Assembly: GCF_014109725.1 (NCBI RefSeq)
Contig: NZ_CP058554.1
Span: 4,836,001-4,900,000 of the forward strand
Origin: Comamonas piscis
GTDB lineage: Bacteria > Pseudomonadota > Gammaproteobacteria > Burkholderiales > Burkholderiaceae_C
Direction of reading: 5' to 3'
Length of the DNA: 64,000 bases
The notes under the pieces are model-generated. The model did no database searches. It had not been told where the DNA came from and saw only the letters and a list, made by a program, of their open reading frames with translations. Below are positions 33,840 to 42,018 of the stretch, piece after piece. Every line of letters begins with the position of its first letter. Within the stretch, counting starts at the first letter, position 1. The position numbers and the translations under genes were made by a program.

Positions 33840-35537
33840 TTACATCCCGCGAATATGCTCCACGTGCGCCAGCAGTGAGCGCTTGGCCACCGGCCACAGT
33901 CGCTCTGGCGTATCGGCATAGGCAATCGCCACCCAATCCTCCGGCGTGCCATCCGGCGCTTGCGCCATGGCCTGGCGCACCTTGTCTTCGCGCGCCATGC
34001 GGTGCGCATGCAATTTGGCAATCACCTGCAGCGGCTGGGCCAGCGCATAGCCGTGGGCCGGTAGGATGAATGCGATCTGCCCCTGTTCGCAGGCCTGGGC
34101 CAGCTTGGCGAGCGAGGCCAAGTAGAGGCGCATATTACCGTCTGGTGGGTCCACCACGGTGGTGTTGCCGTTCAGGATATGGTCGCCGCTGAACAGCAGG
34201 CCGTCCTCCTCCAGCACCAGGCAGACATGGTTGGCGGCATGGCCCGGGGTGTGCAGCACGCGCAGGCTGTGGCTGCGTGCGGGATCGCTGGGATGCGTTA
34301 GTTGCAGCAGCTGTCCATCCTGCAGCTCCTGGTTCGGCGTGAACTGGCTGCCCGCGCGGGCGGTGCAGGCAGACGGCAACCCCCAGATCACCGGCTTGCT
34401 ACGGCCGGCCTGGGCCACCAGCGCCTGCAGCGGCGCGGCGCCTGGCGAATGGTCGGCATGGGAATGGGTGCAGACAATGGCGCGGATATCGCCACCGGTG
34501 GCGGCCAGGATACGCAGCAGATGCGGGTCATCCTGCGGCTGCGGCTTGGGGCCGGGGTCCAGCACGATATAACCGGTCTCGGTATCACCGACCAGGTAGG
34601 TGTTGGTGCCCGGGCCGGTCATCGTGCCACCGTTGTCAGCCGTCAACCGCTGCACATTCTTCAGCAGGGGCACCGGCTGCGCGCTCTGCCAACCCACCGT
34701 ATGGTGCAGCTGGCCATCGGGGCAGACCAGGGCCAGCTCGCCGTAGGCGGTCTCATGTTCCATAAAGCGCCGGACTTCGCCGTCCACCATGGCGCCTCGT
34801 GGCATCGACTGCCAGAGCCACTGGCCGGGCTGCACCTGTTGCAGCGACTGCAGCACATCCAGCAGGTCTTGCACGGTGGCGTAGGCCGCCAGGCGCTCCA
34901 GGGTGACGCGGGTGGGGAACATCACCGTCATCTGGCCATCGGCCGCGCGCTGCAGCGCCTGCGCGGGGTGTACCCACAGCGCTTCAAACTGTTCGGTGTC
35001 GTCGGTCACCGGCTGCTGCCCATCGGGCATACGTGCCACCAAAAACGGCACATCAAAGCGGATAGGGATCTCCTGCGCGGCCGTCCAGCGCGCCAGCGGC
35101 CAAAGCATATCGGCTGCCAGGGTCAACCCCAGCGCCCCGCACTGGGGCAGCAGCGGTTGGCTGCGGTCGATGCCCGCCACTTCGGCCTGGGTGGCCCAGC
35201 TGCCGTCCGCATGGCGGGCCAGCAGCACGCCCATTTCCTCCATGCTCTCGCGGATGGCGGCCTGAGCATAGGTCAGTTCCTCGGCCGTCTGTGCCGTGCG
35301 GCGCGCCAGCAGGTCATGGTGCAGGGCATCGCTGGCATCTACCGCGCCGCCGGGGAACACATAGTGCCCGGCCGCAAAGCGCGCCTTGTCGGAGCGGCGC
35401 GACATCAGCACCTCTACCCGGGTGGCCCCTGGGGCACCCTGTGGATCTGGGGCATCGCGCAGAAACAAGGCCGTGGCGGCTGCACGGGCCGGTACGGGCT
35501 CGCGTTGTGCGTGGAGAAGCTGGCTGGTACGGGTCAT
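33840..35537 (-). CDS. Fusion of a NUDIX (NUDT19-like) domain to a metallo-beta-lactamase-fold hydrolase
   Basis: The 565-residue product from the ATG at 35537 has an N-terminal NUDIX domain (YVFPGGAVDASD, then the helix AAIRESMEEMGVLL matching the REUxEE core). The C-terminal MBL domain shows GPGTNTYLVG, THSHADHSPGA (HxHxDH), HTPGHAANHVC and LFSGDHIL. All zinc ligands of the LACTB2-like group are visible. NUDT19 relatives cleave CoA derivatives; LACTB2-like proteins act as nucleases or thioesterase-like hydrolases. The insert between GGAVD and REU is longer than in standard NUDIX boxes, as in NUDT19. Whether both sites are active is unknown. Confidence 0.9.
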   Translation of the reverse strand: MTRTSQLLHAQREPVPARAAATALFLRDAPDPQGAPGATRVEVLMSRRSDKARFAAGHYVFPGGAVDASDALHHDLLARRTAQTAEELTYAQAAIRESMEEMGVLLARHADGSWATQAEVAGIDRSQPLLPQCGALGLTLAADMLWPLARWTAAQEIPIRFDVPFLVARMPDGQQPVTDDTEQFEALWVHPAQALQRAADGQMTVMFPTRVTLERLAAYATVQDLLDVLQSLQQVQPGQWLWQSMPRGAMVDGEVRRFMEHETAYGELALVCPDGQLHHTVGWQSAQPVPLLKNVQRLTADNGGTMTGPGTNTYLVGDTETGYIVLDPGPKPQPQDDPHLLRILAATGGDIRAIVCTHSHADHSPGAAPLQALVAQAGRSKPVIWGLPSACTARAGSQFTPNQELQDGQLLQLTHPSDPARSHSLRVLHTPGHAANHVCLVLEEDGLLFSGDHILNGNTTVVDPPDGNMRLYLASLAKLAQACEQGQIAFILPAHGYALAQPLQVIAKLHAHRMAREDKVRQAMAQAPDGTPEDWVAIAYADTPERLWPVAKRSLLAHVEHIRGM

Positions 35538-35711
35538 CAGTCCATTATCAACACTTGCATGGCTGGGCCGTGTCACCCGCAGGGCGGGCGAGGATGAACC
35601 TGGCCACAAGCTGTCCGCATCTGCAACCTCGCGATACGATGCTGTTAACAGGTTCTTACGCCTGCCACCTCAGTCCGCATGCAGGCGGGCCCAAAAAGCG
35701 ATAATGGGCAG

Positions 35712-36584
35712 ATGGACATCCGTTTTACCAAGATGCAAGGCGCCGGCAATGATTTTGTCGTGCTCGATGAGACCGCTGGCCCGCTGGGGCTGCGCGCCGA
35801 CCAGTACCGCTTTCTGGCCGACCGCCATTTTGGCGTCGGTGCCGACCAGATCCTGACGGTGCGGCCCTCGCCCGCCGCGGGAATCGATTTTGAATACCTC
35901 ATCCACAATGCCGATGGCGGCGAGGTGGAGCAGTGCGGCAATGGCGCGCGCTGTTTTGCACGTTATGTGTATGACAAGGGCCTGACCGACAAGCAGGCGA
36001 TCCGCGTCCAGACCCAAAAAGGCGTGATCGCCCCCGAGCTGATGGCTGATGGCCGCGTCACAGTCAACATGGGCCAGCCGCGTTTGGTGCCCGACGACGT
36101 TCCCTTCAACACCAGCGGCCTCACGGCGGTGGTGCAACACCATGCCCAGAAATGGCCGCTTGCGCTGCAGGTGCCGACCGATCCGAGCACCGTCTTCATC
36201 GTGCCCGTCTCCATGGGCAATCCGCATGCCGTCATGCTGGTCGATGATGTGGATACCGCGCCGGTCGAATCCCAGGGCCCTGTGCTGGAGTCGCACCCCC
36301 GCTTCCCTGAGCGCGTGAATGTTGGCTTTTTGCAGGTGCAAAGTGAGCAGCAGGTGCGGCTGCGGGTGTTTGAACGCGGCACTGGCGAGACCCTGGCCTG
36401 CGGCACCGGTGCCTGCGCCGCCGTGGTAGCCGGGATTGCGCTGGGCCTGCTGCAAAGCCCCGTGGATGTGCAGACCCGGGGCGGCCTGCTGACGATTGCC
36501 TGGAGCGGCGAGGCGGCAGACCCGGTGATGATGACTGGCCCGGCCACCACGGTGTTTGAGGGGCAGATCCGCATTCCCGATTAA
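35712..36584 (+). CDS. dapF: Diaminopimelate epimerase
   Basis: DapF interconverts LL- and meso-diaminopimelate, supplying lysine synthesis and MurE. The ATG at 35712 gives 290 residues starting MDIRFTKMQGAGNDFVVLDE. The two catalytic cysteines lie in EQCGNGARCFARYV and TLACGTGACAAVVAG. It is followed by DUF484 and xerC, a gene order known from many proteobacteria. The frame is open from 35679, but the family starts at the chosen Met. Confidence 0.98.
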   Translation: MDIRFTKMQGAGNDFVVLDETAGPLGLRADQYRFLADRHFGVGADQILTVRPSPAAGIDFEYLIHNADGGEVEQCGNGARCFARYVYDKGLTDKQAIRVQTQKGVIAPELMADGRVTVNMGQPRLVPDDVPFNTSGLTAVVQHHAQKWPLALQVPTDPSTVFIVPVSMGNPHAVMLVDDVDTAPVESQGPVLESHPRFPERVNVGFLQVQSEQQVRLRVFERGTGETLACGTGACAAVVAGIALGLLQSPVDVQTRGGLLTIAWSGEAADPVMMTGPATTVFEGQIRIPD

Positions 36585-36653
36585 TCCGAGCCCCTGCCCT
36601 GCCGCATGCGGAGTCCCAATGAGGAGACGGCTAACAGCCGATGAGAGAGACTG

Positions 36654-37343
36654 ATGAACGCCAACAACCAGGTTCCCCCCATTACTGAAGAAGACATCGC
36701 CGAGTTCCTGGTACAGACACCGGATTTCTTTGAGCGCCAGGCCCAGGTGCTGACCGGCGTGCACATGGTCAGCCCCTACGGCAACCGCACCGTCAGCCTG
36801 CAGGAGCGCCAGGCGGAGATGCTGCGCGACAAGATCAAGGGCCTGGAGCACCGCATCATGGACATGATGCGCAACGGCAGCCAGAACCACCACACGATTG
36901 ACCGCATCCACCACTGGACCTGCGACGTCGTCAAGACCCGCAACCCGCTGCAGCTGCCCGAGGTGCTTGCCGAGAGCCTGGCCCAGCATTTTGAGGTGCC
37001 CCATGTCGCGCTGCGGTTGTGGGATGTGGCCGAAACCTATTTGAACGAGCCCTTTGCGCAAGGCATCAGCGCCGATGCGCGCAGCTTCGCCAGCTCGTTG
37101 TCTACCCCTTACTGCGGCCCCAACGTTGGCGTCGAGCCGGCCGGCTGGCTGCCCGACAGCGCCCAGGTGCAATCGGTGGTGCTGCTGCCGCTGCGCGATG
37201 GCGCCATCTTGGGTGACACCCCCGCCTGGGGGCTGTTGGTGTTGGGCTCGCCCGACCCGGCGCGCTTCCAGGCCGACATGGACACCGACCTGCTCGAACG
37301 CATTGGCGAGATCGCCGCCAGCGTGCTCTGCCGCCTGCGCTAG
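36654..37343 (+). CDS. DUF484 family protein (GAF-like fold)
   Basis: The 229-residue protein opens with ITEEDIAEFLVQTPDFFERQ, the diagnostic DUF484 start. A helical linker follows (LRDKIKGLEHRIMDMM), then a GAF-like domain ending VLLPLRDGAILGDTPAWGLLVLG. The function is unknown. It lies between dapF and xerC (5 nt before xerC), the same place as in Pseudomonas and enterobacteria (YigA). The context hints at a link to chromosome-dimer resolution but does not prove it. Confidence 0.93.
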   Translation: MNANNQVPPITEEDIAEFLVQTPDFFERQAQVLTGVHMVSPYGNRTVSLQERQAEMLRDKIKGLEHRIMDMMRNGSQNHHTIDRIHHWTCDVVKTRNPLQLPEVLAESLAQHFEVPHVALRLWDVAETYLNEPFAQGISADARSFASSLSTPYCGPNVGVEPAGWLPDSAQVQSVVLLPLRDGAILGDTPAWGLLVLGSPDPARFQADMDTDLLERIGEIAASVLCRLR

Positions 37344-37347
37344 GCCC

Positions 37348-38277
37348 ATGGATACCGCCGCGCTCAGCGCCCCCATGCTCCAGTACCTGGAGCATGTGCG
37401 CGTGCAAAAGCGGCTGGCACCACGCACCCACACGCTCTACACCTTGGATTTGCAGCGCCTGTCGGCCATGGCCGCCGAGGCCCATACCGAGGTGCTGCAG
37501 CTGGGCCCCCAGCACATCCGCCGCTTTGTGGCGCAGATGCATGCAGCGGGCCGCAGCGGGCGCGGCATTGCGCTGATTTTAAGTGGCTGGCGCGGTTTCT
37601 ACACCTGGGCCGGCCGCGAAGGCCTGGTGGAGCGCAACCCGGTGCAGGATGTGCGCGCCCCCAAATCCCCCAAGCCACTGCCCAAGGCCTTGTCGGTCGA
37701 CGATGCCGTGCGCTTTGCCGAAACCAGCCATGCCCAGGGGGACCCCTGGGTGCAGGCGCGCGACAGCGCCATGGTCGAGCTGCTCTATGGCAGCGGCCTG
37801 CGGGTGGGCGAGCTGGTGGGGCTAGATACCGCCGCCAGCGTGCAAGCGCTGGGCTGGATCGATATGGAGGCGGCCGAGGCCCATGTGCTGGGCAAGGGCA
37901 GCAAGCGCCGCGTGGTGCCGGTGGGCAAGGCGGCCCTGGCGGCGCTGCAGGCCTGGCTGGCCGTGCGCGACCAGGTGGCGCCCTGCGATGCAGCCCTGTT
38001 CATCGGGGTGCGCGGCGCCCGGCTGTCGGCTGCCAGCGTCTGGCAGCGCCTGCGCGAGCGCAGCCTGGTTGCAGGCATGACCACGCCGGTGCATCCGCAC
38101 ATGCTGCGCCATTCCTTTGCCAGCCATGTGCTGCAGTCCAGCCAGGATTTGCGCGCCGTGCAGGAGCTGCTGGGCCATGCCAGCATCACCACCACCCAGG
38201 TCTACACCCGGCTTGATTTTCAGCACCTGGCCCAGGTCTACGACAAGGCCCATCCGCGTGCGCGCAAAAAGGACTGA
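37348..38277 (+). CDS. xerC: Tyrosine recombinase XerC
   Basis: XerC with XerD resolves chromosome dimers at dif. The ATG at 37348 gives 309 residues with the N-terminal SAM-like core-binding domain (MLQYLEHVRVQKRLAPRTH). The catalytic set is Arg in YGSGLRVGELVGL, Lys in GKGSKRRVVP, His/Arg in HPHMLRHSFASHVL, His in LLGHASITTT and Tyr in QVYTRLDF. All six are present. The frame is open from 37054 inside DUF484, which is a shadow. A terminator follows 21 nt after the stop. Confidence 0.97.
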   Translation: MDTAALSAPMLQYLEHVRVQKRLAPRTHTLYTLDLQRLSAMAAEAHTEVLQLGPQHIRRFVAQMHAAGRSGRGIALILSGWRGFYTWAGREGLVERNPVQDVRAPKSPKPLPKALSVDDAVRFAETSHAQGDPWVQARDSAMVELLYGSGLRVGELVGLDTAASVQALGWIDMEAAEAHVLGKGSKRRVVPVGKAALAALQAWLAVRDQVAPCDAALFIGVRGARLSAASVWQRLRERSLVAGMTTPVHPHMLRHSFASHVLQSSQDLRAVQELLGHASITTTQVYTRLDFQHLAQVYDKAHPRARKKD

Positions 38278-38298
38278 GTCCGCCGCGTTCAAAAAGAC

Positions 38299-38332
38299 AA
38301 AACGGCCACCGATGTAGATCGGTGGCCGTTTT
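38299..38332 (+). terminator. Rho-independent terminator after xerC
   Basis: A 15-bp stem (arms 38299-38313 and 38318-38332) with loop GTAG is followed by TTATT. The A-tract on the other arm means it may also work for the rnpB transcript coming from the right, whose 3' end is 16 nt away. Confidence 0.88.
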
Positions 38333-38347
38333 ATTCTTGATGTAAGT

Positions 38348-38687
38348 GTGAAGTCTGCCGATAAGCCGGATTCTGTGCACCTGGGTTGCCCCAGGCGTGA
38401 CCGCCATTACTCTGGGCCGGGTGTCACCACCACGGCTCGACGCTACCTACCCGCCAACTCTGCGGAACCACATCAACGCTGGCCTACTTGGTATTGCTGC
38501 GCGTAGAGATTGCCCGTTTCACCCCGGGTGGTTTACCTTGCGGTACGCCCCCCAGACTCGTCTCTGTTGCTCTGATCCTCACCTCACGGTGGGCAGCGGT
38601 TAGCTGCTACGCTGTCCTGTGCAGTCCGGACGTTCCTCCAGTGCTGCCTTTCGGCAATTGCACCAGCGGCGGTCTGGCAGGCTTCAC
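38348..38687 (-). ncRNA. rnpB: RNase P RNA (class A), about 340 nt
   Basis: The catalytic RNA of RNase P trims the 5' leaders of pre-tRNAs. On the minus strand the 5' arm GTGAAGCCTGCC pairs with the 3' arm GGCAGACTTCAC (helix P1, one mismatch). Conserved blocks are GAGGAACGTCCGGACTGCAC near the 5' end and AGAATCCGGCTTATCGGC near the 3' end. Length and motif order match bacterial type A RNA. Ends are placed at P1. An AATAAT -10 box lies 7 nt ahead of the 5' end. Confidence 0.96.
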
Positions 38688-38694
38688 AGGCGTG

Positions 38695-38700
38695 ATTATT
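38695..38700 (-). promoter_or_regulatory. -10 box of rnpB
   Basis: AATAAT on the minus strand matches TATAAT at five positions and lies 7 nt before the inferred RNA 5' end. No good -35 hexamer is seen at 16-18 bp. Confidence 0.5.
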
Positions 38701-38777
38701 CCACCGATTGGCCAACGCCAGCGCCAGCTGGCCCTAAAACTGCAGGCAGATGCCGGGATAAACCGCGCATCGCCGCC

Positions 38778-39575
38778 CTACTCTGCCACCGCACTGCCAA
38801 ACTCGCGCCGAAACTGCTCGGGCGGCATGCCCGCTGCACGCTGGAACATCGCGATAAAGGCCGATGCGGTGCTGTAGCCCAGATCAAAGGCAATCTCCTG
38901 CACCGTCTGGCCCTGGCCCAGCGCGTCCACCGCGCAGAGGTGGCGCAGCCGCTGCCGCCATTCGGCCAGGCCCATGCCCAGCTCCTGGTGGCAGTGGCGC
39001 GCCAGGGTGCGCTCGGTCAGGTGTACCGAGGCCGCCCAATCGGCCATCGTGCGGCGGCTTCCGGGCTCGGCCTTCAGGGCATCGAGCACCGTCAGCAGTG
39101 CCTTGGACTGTGCAGCGGGCAGAAAACTGTGCTCGGGTGGCGCCAGCCGCAGTTGGTCCACCATCACCTCGGCCAGGCGCAGGTCCTCGGCCGTTGCAGG
39201 CCGGCGTATATCGCGCTGCGCCAGGTCGGCCAGGATGCTGCGCACGATGGCGCTGATGCGGATGATGCAGGCCTGCCGGGGCAAGCCGCCGCACAGGGCA
39301 GGCTGCACATAAAACGAACGGTACACGGCAGCCTGCGGCACATAGCAGTTGTGCTCCACCGCCGGCGGAATCCAGATGCCGTACTGCGGCGGCGCCACCA
39401 GGCTTCGACCTTGTGTGACGATGGTCATCGTGCCATGCGATGTGTAGTTCAGGTGACCGGGGCGGTGGCTGTGCGCATCGGCAAAACTGCCGGCGGCAAA
39501 TTCGTCGTAGCGCACCAGATAGGGCGCCGTCTCTGCATCCACGTCGTGGATTTTCAGTGCTTGGCCTGTCGCCAT
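38778..39575 (-). CDS. AraC-family transcriptional regulator
   Basis: The 265-residue protein has an N-terminal cupin-like sensor domain (HSHRPGHLNYTSHGTMTIV; IWIPPAVEHNCYV). The C-terminal double helix-turn-helix contains WAASVHLTERTLARHCHQEL and VQEIAFDLGYSTASAFIAMF. It resembles the NimR/RipA type that senses small ligands and represses a divergent exporter. Here the divergent neighbour is a DMT transporter, the same layout as nimR-nimT in E. coli. GGAG precedes the ATG. Confidence 0.92.
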   Translation of the reverse strand: MATGQALKIHDVDAETAPYLVRYDEFAAGSFADAHSHRPGHLNYTSHGTMTIVTQGRSLVAPPQYGIWIPPAVEHNCYVPQAAVYRSFYVQPALCGGLPRQACIIRISAIVRSILADLAQRDIRRPATAEDLRLAEVMVDQLRLAPPEHSFLPAAQSKALLTVLDALKAEPGSRRTMADWAASVHLTERTLARHCHQELGMGLAEWRQRLRHLCAVDALGQGQTVQEIAFDLGYSTASAFIAMFQRAAGMPPEQFRREFGSAVAE

Positions 39576-39620
39576 GGGGGCTCCTTGTCGCGATCACCGA
39601 GCGCAACATGTCCGGCTTGG

Positions 39621-39636
39621 TGTCTGAATTGTCTGA
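39621..39636. repeat. TGTCTGA direct repeat (9-bp period) in the araC/DMT gap
   Basis: TGTCTGA at 39621 and again at 39630 lies between the divergent AraC-type regulator and the DMT exporter. AraC-type proteins bind direct repeats, so this may be half of an operator. The 9-bp period is short for such sites. Confidence 0.3.
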
Positions 39637-39703
39637 TTGCAGCTATAGGCTTTAAACCTGCCACGGCGATGATAGCAGCCAGACGTTTTTAAATGCTTGA
39701 GAT

Positions 39704-40606
39704 ATGCAATACCTGTATCCGCTGCTCGCGGTCTTGATCTGGTCGGGCAACACCGTTGTCAGCAAACAGGCCTCTGGCGCCATCGGCCCGATTGAAATCG
39801 GCTTTCTGCGCTGGGTGCTGGCGGTGTTACTGGTCACCCCCGTGTTGCTGCCCGCCGTATGGCGCAACCGGCAGGCCATCCGGGGCCATGCGGGGCAAAT
39901 CCTGGTGCTGGGCGTGCTGGGCATGGTGGTCTACCAAAGCTGCGCCTACTTTGCGGCCGCCTACACCACCGCCACGCATATGGGCATCATCCTGACCTTG
40001 TCGCCGCTGGTGGTGCTGGGCATCTGCGTGGGCCTGCTGGGCCAGGTGCTGACCGCTGGCGGTGCCATCGGGTCGCTGCTGGCCTTTGCAGGCGTGGTGT
40101 TGGTCATCAGCGAAGGGCATCCTGCCTCCTTGCTGGACCAGGGCATCAACCGGGGCGATATGCTGATGCTGCTGGCCTGCCTGGCCTATGCGGCCTACAA
40201 CATTCTGCTCAAGCGCTGGGCGATGCCCAAGGTGCCCAGCTGGCAGCTGCTGTACCTGCAGATGGTGGTCGCCATGTTCGCCCAGCTGCCGTTCTACCTG
40301 GCCTCGCCCAAAATCGGCCTGAATGCGGACAACTGGTACTTGGTGGCCTATGCCGGCACCATGGCCTCGATCGTCGCCACCTGGATGTGGATGACCGCCG
40401 TGGCACGGCTGGGGCCCAGCCGCTCGATCATGTTCTTCAACCTGACCCCGCTGCTGACCGCGCTGATCGCCTCGGCCTGGGCCAAGGAGCAGCTGCACAG
40501 CTACTTGTGGATCGGCGGGGCGATGACCATTTTTGGCGTGCTGTTGGCCGAGCTCTGGAAAACGCCGCTGCGCCGCGCCAGAGATACTGCCAGCAGGGTC
40601 GTCTGA
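39704..40606 (+). CDS. DMT-superfamily (EamA) transporter
   Basis: The 300-residue protein has ten predicted helices as two EamA repeats (LIWSGNTVVSKQASGAIGP in the first; YNILLKRWAMPKVPSWQL at the start of the second). Members export metabolites such as amino acids or drugs. The divergent AraC-type gene is the probable regulator. Its TGA directly abuts the stop of a small minus-strand gene (40607). Confidence 0.92.
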   Translation: MQYLYPLLAVLIWSGNTVVSKQASGAIGPIEIGFLRWVLAVLLVTPVLLPAVWRNRQAIRGHAGQILVLGVLGMVVYQSCAYFAAAYTTATHMGIILTLSPLVVLGICVGLLGQVLTAGGAIGSLLAFAGVVLVISEGHPASLLDQGINRGDMLMLLACLAYAAYNILLKRWAMPKVPSWQLLYLQMVVAMFAQLPFYLASPKIGLNADNWYLVAYAGTMASIVATWMWMTAVARLGPSRSIMFFNLTPLLTALIASAWAKEQLHSYLWIGGAMTIFGVLLAELWKTPLRRARDTASRVV

Positions 40607-40777
40607 TCAGCCCCTCGCCAGCAAGTCGTAGATGGTCCTGGCCATCAGCCCCAGCAGCCCGCAGACCGATGCCAGCATCAACCAGGGCGCCCAGACTTTG
40701 TCGCGCCAGGAAAAGCCCAAAAGCAGGCTGACGCAGCAAACGGCCAGCAGAACCAGGGTGGTGTTGAAACTCAGCAA
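40607..40777 (-). CDS. Small two-helix membrane protein with non-AUG start
   Basis: A 56-residue product is predicted from TTG 40777. The first helix is TTLVLLAVCCVSLLLGF, then a basic loop (SWRDKVW), then the second helix WLMLASVCGLLGLMARTIY. A perfect ribosome site AAGGAGG (40788-40782) lies 4 nt before the TTG, 7 nt before a CTG, and inside the frame that starts at GTG 40792, so one of these codons starts it. No family is recognised. It faces the DMT gene tail to tail. Confidence 0.6.
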   Translation of the reverse strand: MLSFNTTLVLLAVCCVSLLLGFSWRDKVWAPWLMLASVCGLLGLMARTIYDLLARG

Positions 40778-40840
40778 ACGGCCTCCTTGCACAGCGGTGT
40801 AGTTCAGTGCCCATCTTCTGCCTAGGGGTCGCTGGCTGTA

Positions 40841-40854
40841 TTGATGGCCATCAA
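40841..40854. promoter_or_regulatory. 14-bp perfect palindrome upstream of cysK
   Basis: TTGATGGCCATCAA is self-complementary. It lies in the 201-bp gap before cysK, about 140 bp from its ATG, and also upstream of the small membrane gene on the other strand. It may be an operator; no regulator is assigned. Confidence 0.35.
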
Positions 40855-40993
40855 GGAATGCAGACTGGCAGGTGCTTGTAGGCCATCCGCGCTAAGAACA
40901 TTCCGGGCATATTGATATTCCAGATGGAAAGATCAACTGCGTCACAATGGTTCGACGATTTCCACCCCTATCCCTTGATCCGCTGGAGGCTCC

Positions 40994-41911
40994 ATGAAAG
41001 TTGAGAATATTCTGCACACCATTGGCAATACGCCGGTGGTCCGTATCAACCGTTTGTTTGGCGCGGGCGCCCAGGTCTGGATCAAGTCCGAGCGCAGCAA
41101 TCCCGGCGGCTCCATCAAGGACCGCATCGCGCTGGCGATGATCGAAGACGCCGAAAAGACCGGCGCGCTCAAGCCGGGCGGCACCATCATCGAACCCACC
41201 AGCGGCAACACCGGCGTGGGCCTGGCGTTGGTCGCCGCGGTTAAGGGCTACAAGCTCATCCTGGTGATGCCCGAGAGCATGTCCATTGAGCGCCGCCGCC
41301 TGATGCTGGCCTATGGCGCCAGCTTTGACCTGACGCCCAAGGAAAAAGGCATGAAGGGCGCGATCGCCCGTGCCGAAGAGCTGGCCGCGCAAACCCCCGG
41401 CTCCTGGATTCCGCAGCAGTTTGAAAACCCTGCCAATACGGCGGTGCATGAGCGCACTACCGCCCAGGAAGTGCTGGCCGATTTCCCCGATGGACTGGAT
41501 GTGCTGATCACCGGGGTGGGCACTGGCGGCCACCTGTCTGGCGTGGCCCATGTGCTCAAGGCCAAGTTTCCGCAGCTCAAGGTCTATGCGGTCGAGCCCA
41601 CGGCCTCGCCTGTCATCTCGGGCGGCCAGCCCGCGCCGCACCCGATCCAGGGCATTGGTGCCGGCTTTATTCCGCGCAACTTGGACACCAGCGTGCTCGA
41701 TGGCGTGATCCAGGTCGATGCCGAACCCGCCCGTGAATACGCACGCCGCGCGGCCCGTGAAGAAGGCCTGCTGGTGGGCATCTCCTCCGGAGCAACCTTG
41801 GCGGCCATTGCGCAAAAGCTGCCCGATCTGCCACCCAACGCCAAGGTGCTGGGCTTTGCCTACGACACCGGCGAGCGCTACCTGTCGGTGGAAGGTTTCC
41901 TGCCGGCTTGA
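40994..41911 (+). CDS. cysK: Cysteine synthase (O-acetylserine sulfhydrylase)
   Basis: CysK makes cysteine from O-acetylserine and sulfide in the cytoplasm with PLP. The 305-residue protein has the cofactor Lys in NPGGSIKDRIAL, the Asn/Ser loop EPTSGNTGVGLALVAA, the phosphate loop TGVGTGGHLSGV, and the C-terminal Ser in VGISSGATLAA. Length and motifs fit CysK better than CysM. The ribosome site is GGAGG ahead of the ATG. A symmetric terminator follows. Confidence 0.95.
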   Translation: MKVENILHTIGNTPVVRINRLFGAGAQVWIKSERSNPGGSIKDRIALAMIEDAEKTGALKPGGTIIEPTSGNTGVGLALVAAVKGYKLILVMPESMSIERRRLMLAYGASFDLTPKEKGMKGAIARAEELAAQTPGSWIPQQFENPANTAVHERTTAQEVLADFPDGLDVLITGVGTGGHLSGVAHVLKAKFPQLKVYAVEPTASPVISGGQPAPHPIQGIGAGFIPRNLDTSVLDGVIQVDAEPAREYARRAAREEGLLVGISSGATLAAIAQKLPDLPPNAKVLGFAYDTGERYLSVEGFLPA

Positions 41912-41958
41912 TAGCCAACCCTGTACAGCGCCCCCGCTGAGAGGGCGCCTGCCTCAAC

Positions 41959-41990
41959 GCAAGAAGCCGCTCATCTGAGCGGCTTCTTGC
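41959..41990. terminator. Bidirectional terminator between cysK and tctA
   Basis: A near-perfect 15-bp stem (arms 41959-41973 and 41976-41990) with A-rich and T-rich arm ends (AAGAAG / CTTCTT) lies between the two convergent genes, 47 nt past the cysK stop and 28 nt past the tctA stop. It should work on both strands. A second GC hairpin precedes it at 41929-41949. Confidence 0.75.
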
Positions 41991-42018
41991 ATGGGCGGTA
42001 CAACCGCCGCAAACAGGC

